Assembly: GCA_949300325.1 (NCBI GenBank)
Contig: CASGDQ010000026.1
Coordinates: forward strand, 1-42,656
Reading direction: 5' to 3'
Length of the DNA stretch: 42,656 bases
Source of the DNA: an uncultured Spirochaetales bacterium
GTDB lineage: Bacteria > Spirochaetota > Spirochaetia > Sphaerochaetales > Sphaerochaetaceae
Below, piece after piece: positions 1-7,808 of the stretch. The number at the start of each line of letters is the position of its first letter. Positions within the stretch are counted from its first letter, which is position 1. A program made the translations under genes and the position numbers. The notes beneath the pieces are model-generated. The model did no database searches, had not been told where the DNA came from, and saw nothing but the letters and a program-made list of their open reading frames with translations.

Positions 1-96
1 AGCCATAGGAAGGCGATGGTCGCCGTAATGAACAAGCTCTCGAAGATCATCTTCACCCTCCTGACAAGAGGAGAAATATATAAGGAAGAAGCTTGA
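1..96 (+). CDS. IS110-family transposase, C-terminal end only (partial)
   Basis: The first 31 codons are open from the window edge to a TGA at 94-96 and translate as SHRKAMVAVMNKLSKIIFTL followed by LTRGEIYKEEA. A basic KAxVAVxxKL stretch, then a hydrophobic helix and a short G-x-x-Y tail, is how IS110-type (DEDD/serine) transposases end. The start and catalytic regions lie outside the window. The call rests on this C-terminal signature alone, so group (IS110 or IS1111) and intactness cannot be judged. Confidence 0.7.
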   Translation, partial: SHRKAMVAVMNKLSKIIFTLLTRGEIYKEEA

Positions 97-268
97 TTCA
101 CATTTCTTATACTTTTTCATTCTTTATAGTTGACTCCTGTTTGCTTCTTATCTCATAACCGTACCTTTTTATGATGCTTATTTTTTAAATAGTATAACAC
201 AACGAAAAAGAGACTTGAGTATAAAGTTTGTTTTAACATTCATCCGATTTTTCGTTGACTGTTTCACA

Positions 269-333
269 ATGGGCAGATAAAATGGGCAGAAGAATTGCAA
301 TAAGAAGGATTAAAACGGATTAAGGTCCATTAA
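269..333 (+). repeat. Two sets of short direct repeats beside a tRNA fragment
   Basis: ATGGGCAGA occurs at 269-277 and 282-290, 13 bases apart. GGATTAA occurs at 307-313 and 317-323, with CCATTAA at 327-333, so three related heptamers sit at an exact 10-base period, on one face of the helix. Phased short repeats next to a tRNA-type core resemble the arm-type or excisionase sites of tyrosine-integrase attachment regions. The repeats are seen; the function is inferred. Confidence 0.5.
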
Positions 334-408
334 GAATTCTTTTTGTGCAAGTCCTTATATTGGAATCGATTAGTTAAGGTTTTTTAAGACTGGATAATCT
401 TATGATAT

Positions 409-458
409 CCAGTTTGCCAAGGTGGATGTCGCGGGTTCAAATTCCATCTTCCACTTCA
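409..458 (+). other. 3' half of tRNA-Gly(GCC); probable attachment-site remnant
   Basis: From the anticodon loop (TTGCCAA) through the variable region, T-loop (GGTTCAAAT) and acceptor 3' strand to a CTTCCACTTCA end, the sequence follows a bacterial tRNA-Gly(GCC). No D-arm or 5' acceptor strand precedes it, and the T-stem 3' strand has decayed (TCCAT where CCCGT is expected). It is therefore not a working tRNA. A 3' tRNA fragment is what site-specific integration into a tRNA gene leaves at the far end of an element, which would place the element to the left. Confidence 0.65.
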
Positions 459-522
459 TAGCCTATTACTCACCGGTAAAGAGTTTTTTATGCAAGGTGG
501 TTCAATTTAAAGTGAGGATTAT

Positions 523-966
523 GTGTTAAAGATAAGATTGTTATCGATTGAAGATTACGCAGAATTGTACAGTCTATGGAAATCCGTTCCAGGAATTGGT
601 CTGAACTCATTTGATGACACTTTAGAGGGAATCAGCAAATTCCTTCTTCGTAATCCTTCTACTTGCTTTGCTGCTGAATGCGATAATAAAATTGTTGGAG
701 CTATAATGGCAGGGCATGATGGCAGAAGAGGATACATCTACCATACAGCAGTCCTGCCGGAATATCAGAGGCAGGGTATCGGACACAGGCTTGTCGAGGC
801 GGCAATGAAAGCGCTTGATGAAGAAGGAATCTGTAAAGCGGCGCTTGTCGTATTCAAGAGAAACAATCAGGGTAATGAATTTTGGGAAAGAATGGGATTT
901 ACTTCGAGGGATGACCTGATGTACAGGAACAGGAATATCCATGATTTTGAACGGTTCGATACATGA
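523..966 (+). CDS. GNAT family N-acetyltransferase
   Basis: A 147-residue single-domain GNAT protein. The acetyl-CoA pyrophosphate-binding motif is visible as QRQGIGHRL (about residues 82-90), following the beta-4 strand IYHTAVLPEY. The C-terminal NQGNEFWERMGF is the usual helix and strand that close the fold. The start is GTG at 523, supported by AGTGAGGA at 511-518; the ATG at 521 is out of frame and hits a stop at once. The substrate cannot be told: the family includes peptide, aminoglycoside and small-amine acetylases. The gene stands alone next to the integration scar and ends near a terminator shared with the convergent gene. Confidence 0.85.
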   Translation: MLKIRLLSIEDYAELYSLWKSVPGIGLNSFDDTLEGISKFLLRNPSTCFAAECDNKIVGAIMAGHDGRRGYIYHTAVLPEYQRQGIGHRLVEAAMKALDEEGICKAALVVFKRNNQGNEFWERMGFTSRDDLMYRNRNIHDFERFDT

Positions 967-1059
967 TCAAGTGATTGCATAGAATGCCTATTCTTCTTTT
1001 TGACCTGCAAATGCAAAAAAAAAAGGAAATAGAGTAATGATAAGATTGCTGTAACATAC

Positions 1060-1085
1060 AAAATGGCCGCACGCGGCCATTTACA
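1060..1085. terminator. Bidirectional intrinsic terminator
   Basis: The perfect inverted repeat AAATGGCCGC/GCGGCCATTT surrounds a two-base centre (1061-1082), between two convergent genes. Read on the minus strand the stem is followed by TTTTGT, so it best fits the end of the barrel gene at 1101. Confidence 0.75.
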
Positions 1086-1100
1086 ATACAATGCATCTTC

Positions 1101-1688
1101 TCAGAATTTATATTGGATTCCAGCTTTTGCGGCCCAGACGAACAGCAAGTTTTCGCTCTTGCTGCTCCCGCTTATTATCGAAGATGAAAAAACAGTCTCT
1201 CTTAAAACTTCATACCCGACCTGTCCTTCAGCAAAAAGACCGATATTGTCGGTTATATCCGCCTGCAGCCTCAAAGCAGCCAGCAACGCAAGATTATGCT
1301 GAGAAACCTTAGCTCTGTCCTCCCCTTCTGATCTGAACTGGTAATCTGCTCCTCCGCCGATAAGAAGCGAAGCAGATTTGCCCATGTTCAGCCTGTAATA
1401 AATAAATGCCTCAGCAAGCAAAAAGGCGTATGGATCCGTAATATCGGATGAAGGGATATAGATATCTGCGCCGAGACCTAAGGAAAGGGCAATACTATCT
1501 CCAAAATAGAAAAGCGCATCAGCATTCACAGGAACATAATCGGAAGTCAAATTAGCATGTTCTCCAAAATCAATCCTCTGGGAATATCCGGAACCAAGGC
1601 CGATGTAGATATCTGTTTTAGATTTTGCAGCAAAGACGCTAGTACATAGAACCAGGACCAATAGGAACACCAAAATCTTTTTCGCCAT
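1101..1688 (-). CDS. Outer-membrane beta-barrel protein (hypothetical)
   Basis: A 195-residue protein with a clear signal peptide (MAKKILVFLLVLVLCTSVFA, cleavage after about residue 20). The rest alternates short amphipathic strands rich in Gly, Tyr and Phe (for example IYIGLGSGYSQ, ALSLGLGADIYI, NIGLFAEGQVGYE) and ends in KAGIQYKF. A terminal aromatic residue after a strand is the outer-membrane insertion signature. Eight strands, as in OmpX/OmpW-sized barrels, would fit the length. AAGGAG sits just upstream of ATG, and a 7-bp hairpin with TTTT loop lies in the 5' leader (1711-1728). No specific function can be assigned. Confidence 0.75.
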   Translation of the reverse strand: MAKKILVFLLVLVLCTSVFAAKSKTDIYIGLGSGYSQRIDFGEHANLTSDYVPVNADALFYFGDSIALSLGLGADIYIPSSDITDPYAFLLAEAFIYYRLNMGKSASLLIGGGADYQFRSEGEDRAKVSQHNLALLAALRLQADITDNIGLFAEGQVGYEVLRETVFSSSIISGSSKSENLLFVWAAKAGIQYKF

Positions 1689-1771
1689 AAAAATTCTCCT
1701 TTTTATTCTACGGTTGGTTTTCCAGCCGCACTACTTCATTAAAAACACAAAGAAAGAATAAAGTTACCTTA

Positions 1772-1800
1772 TTGATATTAATTATTATTAATAGTAGCAT
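1772..1800 (+). promoter_or_regulatory. Candidate nrdA promoter giving a leaderless transcript
   Basis: TTGATA (1772-1777), a 17-base spacer and TAGCAT (1795-1800) match -35/-10 hexamers at 4-5 of 6. Transcription would begin about 7 bases on, at the A of the nrdA ATG (1807). A perfect inverted repeat TATTAAT-N4-ATTAATA (1776-1793) fills the spacer and could be an operator. It does not match the NrdR box well. Confidence 0.45.
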
Positions 1801-1806
1801 TTACAT

Positions 1807-4326
1807 ATGGAAATCACAAAACGTACAGGCGAAAAAGAAAAATTCAATGAAAAGAAAATACTAAAAGCGCTGGAAAAAGCATTCTCAGCAAGCGGAGAAA
1901 TCATAAATGAAGAGGGTTTATCCACTCTCCTTGGCATGATAACAGCTGAAGCTATGGCAAAGGATGGCATAGGCGTCGAGGAGATACAGGATATAGTTGA
2001 GAATAAACTGATGGCAAAAGGGTTTTTCAAAACAGCAAAAGCCTACATCCTATTCAGACAGGACAGGACAAGGCTCAGAGAAGAAAGAAACAGATTGAAA
2101 ACCTTTTTGCCCGAATATCCTAAGATCGAGGACATCTTATCCAAGATACAGCAGGACTTTCCTGAGCCCCAATACTCTCTTTCGATTCTTGAAAGAAAAT
2201 TCTTATCATTTTTAAAGGATGGAATGAATCCTGAAGAGAAGCTGGAAGCCCTTATCAAGGCTTCGGTCGAGCTTACAAAACCAGAATCTCCTGCATGGGA
2301 GATGATTTCATCCAGGTTTCTTTATTTCAGATTCAGTATAAAGCTTAAGGAAGATATCGAAAAAAGGAATATCGGTTCTTTTTTTGAAAAGCTTGCTTAT
2401 TTATGCGATGAAGGATTATATGGCCGCTATATTCTCTCCGGTTATTCCAAAGAAGAGCTAGAAACATCATCCACATTCATAAGAAAAGAGAGAAACGATC
2501 TTTTCACCTATTCAGGGTTAGATCTTGTAATAAAAAGATATCTGATTAAAACCCATGACGGTACGGTGCTGGAAACTCCGCAGGAAATGTTTCTTGGAAT
2601 CGCATTGCATCTTGCATTAAATGAAAAAACGGATCGGATGGTGTGGGTCAGAAAATTTTATGACATGCTTTCAAAGCAGGAAGTTACGATGGCAACCCCT
2701 ACCCTTGCCAATGCAAGAAAGCCTTTTCATCAGCTCTCATCCTGTTTTATCGATACGGTTCCAGACAGCCTGAACGGAATCTACCGCAGCCTGGATAATT
2801 TTGCAAAGGTAAGCAAATTCGGCGGAGGAATGGGACTTTATTTCGGAAAGGTACGTGCAAACGGTTCTTCCATACGCGGCTTTGAAGGAGCAGCCGGCGG
2901 AGTCATACGCTGGATCAGGCTTGTAAACGATACTGCTGTCGCAGTCGATCAGCTAGGAATGAGAAGCGGCGCGGTTGCTGTATATCTCGATGTATGGCAT
3001 CGCGATCTGCCCGAATTCCTCAATCTCCGTACTAATAATGGAGATGACAGGATGAAAGCGCATGACGTTTTTCCCGCAGTATGCTACCCCGATTACTTCT
3101 GGCATCTCGCAGAACACGATATCGATGCAGCCTGGTACATGATGTGTCCACATGAAATATACTCAATAAAGGGTTACAATCTTGAAGATTATTTTGGAAA
3201 GGAATGGGAAAAAAGATATCTTGACTGCGTCAACGATGCAAGGATCAGGAAAAGAGCAATGAGCGTAAAGGATATCATAAGGCTCATATTGAAATCCGCA
3301 GTCGAGACAGGAACACCTTTTGTATTCAACAGGGACACGGTCAACAGGGCTAATCCCAATGGGCATGAAGGCATCATCTATTGCTCCAACCTATGTACGG
3401 AAATAGCTCAGAACATGTCCCCGATTGAAGAGTTATCCATAGATATGGAAACGAGCGAAGGAGATCCGATAGTTGTAACAAAGACAAAACCTGGGGATTT
3501 CGTCGTGTGCAACCTTGCTTCCCTATCGCTTGGCAACCTGCCTATTGATAATCGTGAATATTTGAGAGAAACAGTCCGTAATGCAATCAGGGCATTGGAT
3601 AATGTGATAGACCTCAATTTCTATCCGGTTGAATATGCAAAGCATACAAATAAGATCTACAGGGCGATCGGGCTTGGAGTCTCCGGATACCACCATATGC
3701 TTGCAAAGCATAAGATAAGATGGGAAAGCCAAGAGCATCTCGATTTTGCCGACAGGCTTTTTGAAGACATATGCTACGATGCGGTTGAAGCATCATGTGA
3801 TATAGCATCGGAAAAAGGCAGCTACAGCCTTTTCGATGGATCCGACTGGCAAAACGGGGCATTCTTCGAAAAAAGAGGATATTCTTCTGAGCGCTGGGTA
3901 AAGCTGAAGAAAAAGGTTTCAGAAATAGGAATGAGAAACAGCTACCTTCTTGCAATCGCACCAACAAGCAGCACAAGCATAATTTCCGGCACATCGGCAG
4001 GAGTTGATCCGGTAATGAAAAAATTCTTCTATGAGGAGAAGAAGGGGTCGATGCTGCCCCGTCTTGCGCCAGAGCTTTCTCCTCAGACATGGTGGTATTA
4101 CAAAAATGCCCATGAAATAGACCAGATATGGTCAATCAGGGCAGCTGGAATCAGGCAGAGGCACATAGACCAATCACAGTCGGTCAACCTTTATATAACA
4201 AATGATTATACGATGAGACAGATTTTGAATCTCTATCTTGAGGCTTGGAAATCAGGAGTCAAGACGCTTTATTATGTCAGAAGCAAGGCCCTCGAGGTGG
4301 AGGAATGCGAATCATGTTCATCCTAA
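1807..4326 (+). CDS. nrdA: Ribonucleoside-diphosphate reductase class I, alpha subunit
   Basis: The catalytic subunit reduces NDPs to dNDPs in the cytosol with the NrdB radical subunit. An ATP-cone (about residues 1-90) provides overall dATP/ATP control. The active site is visible: Cys313 (SSCFID) and Cys568 (VVCNLASLSLG) form the reducible pair, Cys530 with Asn528 and Glu532 (NLCTE) is the thiyl-radical site, and Tyr822/Tyr823 belong to the radical-transfer path. The tail ends in CESCSS (Cys834, Cys837), the shuttle pair re-reduced by thioredoxin or glutaredoxin. At 839 residues it is full length. No Shine-Dalgarno precedes the ATG, so the message may be leaderless. nrdB follows after 11 bases. 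Confidence 0.95.
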   Translation: MEITKRTGEKEKFNEKKILKALEKAFSASGEIINEEGLSTLLGMITAEAMAKDGIGVEEIQDIVENKLMAKGFFKTAKAYILFRQDRTRLREERNRLKTFLPEYPKIEDILSKIQQDFPEPQYSLSILERKFLSFLKDGMNPEEKLEALIKASVELTKPESPAWEMISSRFLYFRFSIKLKEDIEKRNIGSFFEKLAYLCDEGLYGRYILSGYSKEELETSSTFIRKERNDLFTYSGLDLVIKRYLIKTHDGTVLETPQEMFLGIALHLALNEKTDRMVWVRKFYDMLSKQEVTMATPTLANARKPFHQLSSCFIDTVPDSLNGIYRSLDNFAKVSKFGGGMGLYFGKVRANGSSIRGFEGAAGGVIRWIRLVNDTAVAVDQLGMRSGAVAVYLDVWHRDLPEFLNLRTNNGDDRMKAHDVFPAVCYPDYFWHLAEHDIDAAWYMMCPHEIYSIKGYNLEDYFGKEWEKRYLDCVNDARIRKRAMSVKDIIRLILKSAVETGTPFVFNRDTVNRANPNGHEGIIYCSNLCTEIAQNMSPIEELSIDMETSEGDPIVVTKTKPGDFVVCNLASLSLGNLPIDNREYLRETVRNAIRALDNVIDLNFYPVEYAKHTNKIYRAIGLGVSGYHHMLAKHKIRWESQEHLDFADRLFEDICYDAVEASCDIASEKGSYSLFDGSDWQNGAFFEKRGYSSERWVKLKKKVSEIGMRNSYLLAIAPTSSTSIISGTSAGVDPVMKKFFYEEKKGSMLPRLAPELSPQTWWYYKNAHEIDQIWSIRAAGIRQRHIDQSQSVNLYITNDYTMRQILNLYLEAWKSGVKTLYYVRSKALEVEECESCSS

Positions 4327-4337
4327 GGAGAAAAAAC

Positions 4338-5384
4338 ATGCAAGAAAAACTTAACGCAAAACCGCTTTTCAACCCCTTTGGAGATACCGAAACCACAAAA
4401 AGAAGGATGATCGGCGGAAATACGACAAATCTTAACGATTTCAACAACCTGAAATATCCATGGACAAGCGATTGGTACAGACAGGCCATGAACAATTTCT
4501 GGATTCCGGAGGAAATTAATCTCAGCCAAGACCTCAAGGATTACCGCCTTTTATCTTCGGCAGAAAGAAAGGCCTATGATAAGATTCTTTCCTTTTTGGT
4601 ATTTTTAGATTCGCTTCAGACTGCTAATCTTCCCAACATAAGCGAATACATCACCGCAAACGAGGTTTCTCTTTGCCTGCATATACAGACCTTCCAGGAA
4701 TGCATACATTCGCAAAGCTACTCATATATGCTCGATACCATATGTTCCCCAGAAGAAAGGGATGACATCCTTTTCCAATGGAAGACGGATGAACATCTGC
4801 TTGAAAGAAACACCTTCATAGGAGGGATCTACAATAATTTCCTTGAACACCGAGACCGTTTTTCATTGATGAAGGTGCTTGTTGCAAACTACATCCTTGA
4901 AGGAATTTATTTCTACTCCGGCTTCATGTTCTTCTACAATCTCTCCAGAAATGGGAAAATGCCGGGATCAGCACAAGAAATCAGATATATAAACCGTGAT
5001 GAGAACACACACCTCTGGCTGTTCAGAAATATCATACTCGAATTGAAAAAAGAAGAGGCGGACCTTTTCGGCGAGGACGAGGTAAAGATATATAAGGCTA
5101 TGCTGGAAGAAGGTGTGGAGCAGGAAATAAAATGGGGATCCTACGTCATCGGAGATGAAATCCCCGGATTGACGAAAAGAATGCTTGCCGATTATATCCG
5201 ATATCTTGGCAACCAAAGATGGACATCCCTCGGCTTTGCCCCTCTTTATGAAAAGCATCAGATGGAACCGGAGGATATGGCCTGGGTATCGCAATATGCG
5301 AATGCAAACATGGTGAAAACCGATTTCTTCGAAGCCAGAAGCACGGCTTATGCAAAAAGCACCGCACTTGTGGACGACTTATGA
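4338..5384 (+). CDS. nrdB: Ribonucleoside-diphosphate reductase class I, beta subunit
   Basis: The 348-residue radical-generating subunit. The diiron ligands appear at the spacing known from E. coli NrdB: Asp91, Glu121, His124, Glu188, Glu222 and His225. Tyr128, four residues after His124, is the expected stable tyrosyl radical, so this is a tyrosine-type enzyme rather than an NrdB lacking the radical tyrosine. ATG at 4338 is chosen because AAGGAG lies at 4325-4330 with good spacing; an upstream in-frame ATG at 4245 lies inside nrdA and has no ribosome site. The gene is cotranscribed with nrdA and followed by a terminator. Confidence 0.95.
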   Translation: MQEKLNAKPLFNPFGDTETTKRRMIGGNTTNLNDFNNLKYPWTSDWYRQAMNNFWIPEEINLSQDLKDYRLLSSAERKAYDKILSFLVFLDSLQTANLPNISEYITANEVSLCLHIQTFQECIHSQSYSYMLDTICSPEERDDILFQWKTDEHLLERNTFIGGIYNNFLEHRDRFSLMKVLVANYILEGIYFYSGFMFFYNLSRNGKMPGSAQEIRYINRDENTHLWLFRNIILELKKEEADLFGEDEVKIYKAMLEEGVEQEIKWGSYVIGDEIPGLTKRMLADYIRYLGNQRWTSLGFAPLYEKHQMEPEDMAWVSQYANANMVKTDFFEARSTAYAKSTALVDDL

Positions 5385-5388
5385 TGGC

Positions 5389-5408
5389 AAAGGGGAGAAA
5401 TCCCCTTT
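5389..5408. terminator. Intrinsic terminator between nrdB and guaD
   Basis: AAAGGGGA (5389-5396), a GAAA tetraloop and TCCCCTTT (5401-5408) form an 8-bp perfect stem between convergent genes. The flanking T-richness is modest, but the stable GAAA-capped stem and its position support termination in both directions. Confidence 0.7.
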
Positions 5409-5415
5409 CTCCATT

Positions 5416-6678
5416 TCAGATTATCTTCTCTCCTTTGACGAACTTGGCAATCGGATTTTTATCGGCAAGGCGGTAGGCATAGAATTCAAGACGGTCCCTG
5501 ATGTCCATGCGCGGGCGGAGGACTGATCTGGCGCTGCTTTCATCCAGCACAAGAATATCAGCATCATACCCAGGCTCGAACGCACCAACATTGCCAAAGA
5601 AGGCCCCGCCTGAACGCGTAGCAAGGTAAAAGGCCTCCTCAAAATTCAGCATTCCGTATTTTTCATCTACAAGACGCCACCTCAGTTTGCTTACCTGTAT
5701 CGCATCGGTGATCATCCGGAACAAAGACAAGCTGGATCCGCCTGCCACGTCCGTAGCAAGGCCGCAGTTGATTCCTTCTTCAAGAAACCGGCGTACAGGG
5801 GCTATTCCCGAGGCGAGATTAGTATTGGAAGACGGGGAATGGGCTACGAAAACATCGGGCCTCTTCAACAATCCGATCTCATCCTCCGTCGGCCATACAA
5901 CATGAGCCATCACAGTCTTCACCTTGCCCATCATGCCGAATCTGTCGTAGGCATCAGCATAGCTTGAACTCCAAGGACAAAGTTCCTTAACCCACTCGAC
6001 CTCCCCCATATTCTCATCCAAATGACTCTGGACCGGTATGTTATATTCGTATGCAATACGTCCAAGCACTTCCATCAGCCCGTCTGAGCAGGAAGGGATG
6101 AACCTCGGAGTTATAATGGGTTTCGTTCTAAAAAACCTCCGGGCTTTCTGTATGAAATCCAAGGTTTCTTTTATCGACTCGTTTGTCTCCTCCCTCAATA
6201 TGTCAGGGCTGTTGCGGTCCATGTTGACCTTCCCCACATAGCTGATAAGCCCGGAAGACTCCAGCATATCCATTAAAAGCAAAGTGGAATCCTTATGGAT
6301 TGTAGCAAAAACAACAGCCCTGGTCGTATAGCTGTTTTTCAGATCATCGACAAATATCCCATATGCCTCTTTTGCATATTCCAGATTCCCATACTCAGCT
6401 TCTAATGGGAAAGTATGCTTCTCCAGCCACTTAAGAAGCTCCTCATCCATATAAAGTCCAGCAAACTGATATTGAGGTGCATGCAGATGCAGATCGCACA
6501 TGCCGGGAATGATCAAATGCCCGCTATAGTCATAAAAAGCGCATCTCTCTTTAGGAAGCTGTTCATACACACCAGAGATCACGCCGTTTTCAACCAGAAT
6601 ATAGGAATCCTTTTTACAAATCAGCGTGCGGTCGCTGCCGCTCCAGGCCAAATCACCTTTAATCAAAAACTTATCCAT
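5416..6678 (-). CDS. guaD: Guanine deaminase
   Basis: A 420-residue amidohydrolase that turns guanine into xanthine and ammonia. The start of the TIM barrel carries PGMCDLHLHAPQYQFAGL, with metal ligands His64 and His66 and the HAPQY signature that separates guanine deaminases from other amidohydrolases. His218 (QSHLDEN), His258 (MAHVV) and Asp309 (ATDVAGG) complete the zinc site. The start ATG has GGAGG four bases upstream. A guanine-type riboswitch lies in the leader (6712-6777), so the sequence itself links expression to the substrate. The enzyme's relative SsnA was considered, but HAPQY and the riboswitch favour guaD. Confidence 0.95.
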   Translation of the reverse strand: MDKFLIKGDLAWSGSDRTLICKKDSYILVENGVISGVYEQLPKERCAFYDYSGHLIIPGMCDLHLHAPQYQFAGLYMDEELLKWLEKHTFPLEAEYGNLEYAKEAYGIFVDDLKNSYTTRAVVFATIHKDSTLLLMDMLESSGLISYVGKVNMDRNSPDILREETNESIKETLDFIQKARRFFRTKPIITPRFIPSCSDGLMEVLGRIAYEYNIPVQSHLDENMGEVEWVKELCPWSSSYADAYDRFGMMGKVKTVMAHVVWPTEDEIGLLKRPDVFVAHSPSSNTNLASGIAPVRRFLEEGINCGLATDVAGGSSLSLFRMITDAIQVSKLRWRLVDEKYGMLNFEEAFYLATRSGGAFFGNVGAFEPGYDADILVLDESSARSVLRPRMDIRDRLEFYAYRLADKNPIAKFVKGEKII

Positions 6679-6711
6679 CTTGCCTCCATCGGCTCATAGC
6701 CTCATATGATG

Positions 6712-6777
6712 GATCGTAGCAAGACTATTTCAGGTAGCCTGTAGAAACGCCCGACCTTATTTCGGGCTTATACGATC
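6712..6777 (-). ncRNA. Purine riboswitch, guanine type (aptamer)
   Basis: On the minus strand, P1 is GATCGTA/TACGATC (perfect). P2 is GCCCGA/TCGGGC with a 7-base loop AATAAGG. J2/3 is the invariant GTTTCTAC. P3 is AGGCTA/TAGTCT with loop CCTGAAA (compare CCGUAAA in B. subtilis xpt). J1/2 keeps TAA. The base just before the 3' strand of P1 is C, the guanine-specifying residue. J3/1 appears one base longer than in xpt. There is no T-run before guaD. Instead CCATC can pair with GATGG, which overlaps the GGAGG ribosome site, so translational control is likely. Confidence 0.9.
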
Positions 6778-6837
6778 GGAAGAATCCTTCCAACATAATT
6801 TTTATCCATAATCATACTTTTTGCAAGAAAAACAAAA

Positions 6838-6853
6838 CCTGGCATCCGCCAGG
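6838..6853 (-). terminator. Intrinsic terminator of the sigma-factor gene
   Basis: CCTGGC-ATCC-GCCAGG (6838-6853) is a perfect 6-bp stem. Read on the minus strand it is followed by TTTTGTTTTT, a good U-tract. It separates the sigma gene from the guaD riboswitch leader. Confidence 0.8.
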
Positions 6854-6908
6854 CTAAAAAAACTATCGAAGAATAACTATGCCAATACAGTCTACCACAA
6901 AAAAAATT

Positions 6909-7661
6909 TCATGCAACAGAGAATTGCATCCTTAATCTGGAAAGCATGCTGTTGTACCTTTTTCTTATTGTGGATACCGAAACCCCGAGTTCAGAGGAAA
7001 GCTGCTTCAGCGTGCGTTTTTCCTCACCAAAAGCTCCGGTAAGAGCTTTTAGGATATACCCGTCGCTTTCCCCCTTCTCAATCAGATACTCATCCATATC
7101 AGAAATCAGGCAGGTCTGCTCATATGAGGAGGTGAAATCCTCGCATCCTACAAGACTTGAAAAAGCAAAGTCCTCGTCATCATTTATCCTCTGATCCAGA
7201 CTGAAACATTTCTGACTGTTCTTTATCTCAAAAAGCTCCTTGATGGCATCTGCGGACAATCCTGTTTTTTCAGATATTTCATAAATATCCGCACCGTTTT
7301 TATCGTTTGCAGATAAAAACTTATCCAGCCTGCTCATCCTCTCTATCTGATACTTCGGGATCCTTATCGGCCGGGAATAGGAGGACAGGTATTTTCTTAT
7401 CGCCATCTTCATGCCGTTTTCCATATAAGAATTGAAAGCGTGCCCCTTGCTTGGATCGTACGTCTTCAAAGCAGAAAGAAAACCGTAATTGGCCTCCGAA
7501 AGCAGATCGTCAAAGGTTATGCAGGGATTATCGCCCGAAATGGAAAAAAAATATGAGGCGGTCTTCCTGGCCAAAGGCTGGTACATGCAGACAAGCTCGG
7601 CTTTTGCCTGGCTGTCGCCTGATAACGTTTTTTCTAAAAGTTCCTGTTGCTTAGAATACAT
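6909..7661 (-). CDS. RNA polymerase sigma-70 family factor
   Basis: A 250-residue sigma factor with region 2 (about residues 22-90, including DDLLSEANYGFLSALKTYDP and the core- and -10-binding helix that follows), a region 3 beginning RPIRIPKY (about 96) and a region 4 helix-turn-helix (LKQLSSELGVSVSTIRKRYN, about 217-236). The RPIRIP element and SLDQ after region 3 resemble RpoD-like group 2/3 factors, but region 1.1 is absent. It is therefore an alternative sigma factor, not the housekeeping one and not a short ECF type. GAGAGGG precedes ATG. No anti-sigma gene is adjacent. The divergent spacer to the MATE gene carries a palindrome. Confidence 0.85.
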   Translation of the reverse strand: MYSKQQELLEKTLSGDSQAKAELVCMYQPLARKTASYFFSISGDNPCITFDDLLSEANYGFLSALKTYDPSKGHAFNSYMENGMKMAIRKYLSSYSRPIRIPKYQIERMSRLDKFLSANDKNGADIYEISEKTGLSADAIKELFEIKNSQKCFSLDQRINDDEDFAFSSLVGCEDFTSSYEQTCLISDMDEYLIEKGESDGYILKALTGAFGEEKRTLKQLSSELGVSVSTIRKRYNSMLSRLRMQFSVA

Positions 7662-7701
7662 TCTTTCCCTCTCTTATATAACGATATATAAACAGGCAAA
7701 G

Positions 7702-7730
7702 TGGACATATGATGTCCAATAGAATAATTT
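7702..7730 (+). promoter_or_regulatory. Palindromic operator over a candidate -35 (MATE/sigma spacer)
   Basis: TGGACAT-ATG-ATGTCCA (7702-7718) is a perfect 7-3-7 inverted repeat in the divergent spacer. Its first half contains TGGACA, a 5/6 match to a -35, with TAATTT 17 bases on or AATAAT 15 bases on as weak -10 choices for the MATE gene. A bound repressor would block that promoter. The regulator is unknown. Confidence 0.4.
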
Positions 7731-7808
7731 ATCCGCCTGATGAAAAGAATTTGCTCTATCTTATTGTTAATAATCGGCTGGGATGATATAAAAAACCAAG
7801 GAGGAGAG

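Larger units (their letters stand above)
97..522. other. Gene-free flank of the mobile-element scar
   Basis: This 426-base AT-rich stretch holds no credible reading frame. It contains the post-transposase flank of the IS110-type element (97 to about 260), direct repeats at 269-333, a tRNA-Gly 3' fragment at 409-458 and the Shine-Dalgarno of the next gene at 511-518. No terminal inverted repeats are visible, as is usual for IS110 elements. Confidence 0.6.

Noticed and set aside
409..458. A functional tRNA-Gly gene.
   Set aside because: Only the 3' half is present; there is no D-arm or 5' acceptor strand and the T-stem is broken.
3614..4135. A 173-codon minus-strand frame inside nrdA.
   Set aside because: It is antisense to conserved nrdA sequence and has no motif or ribosome site.
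5416..6678. Assignment of this amidohydrolase as SsnA (selenium-linked).
   Set aside because: The HAPQY signature and the upstream guanine-type riboswitch point to guanine deaminase.
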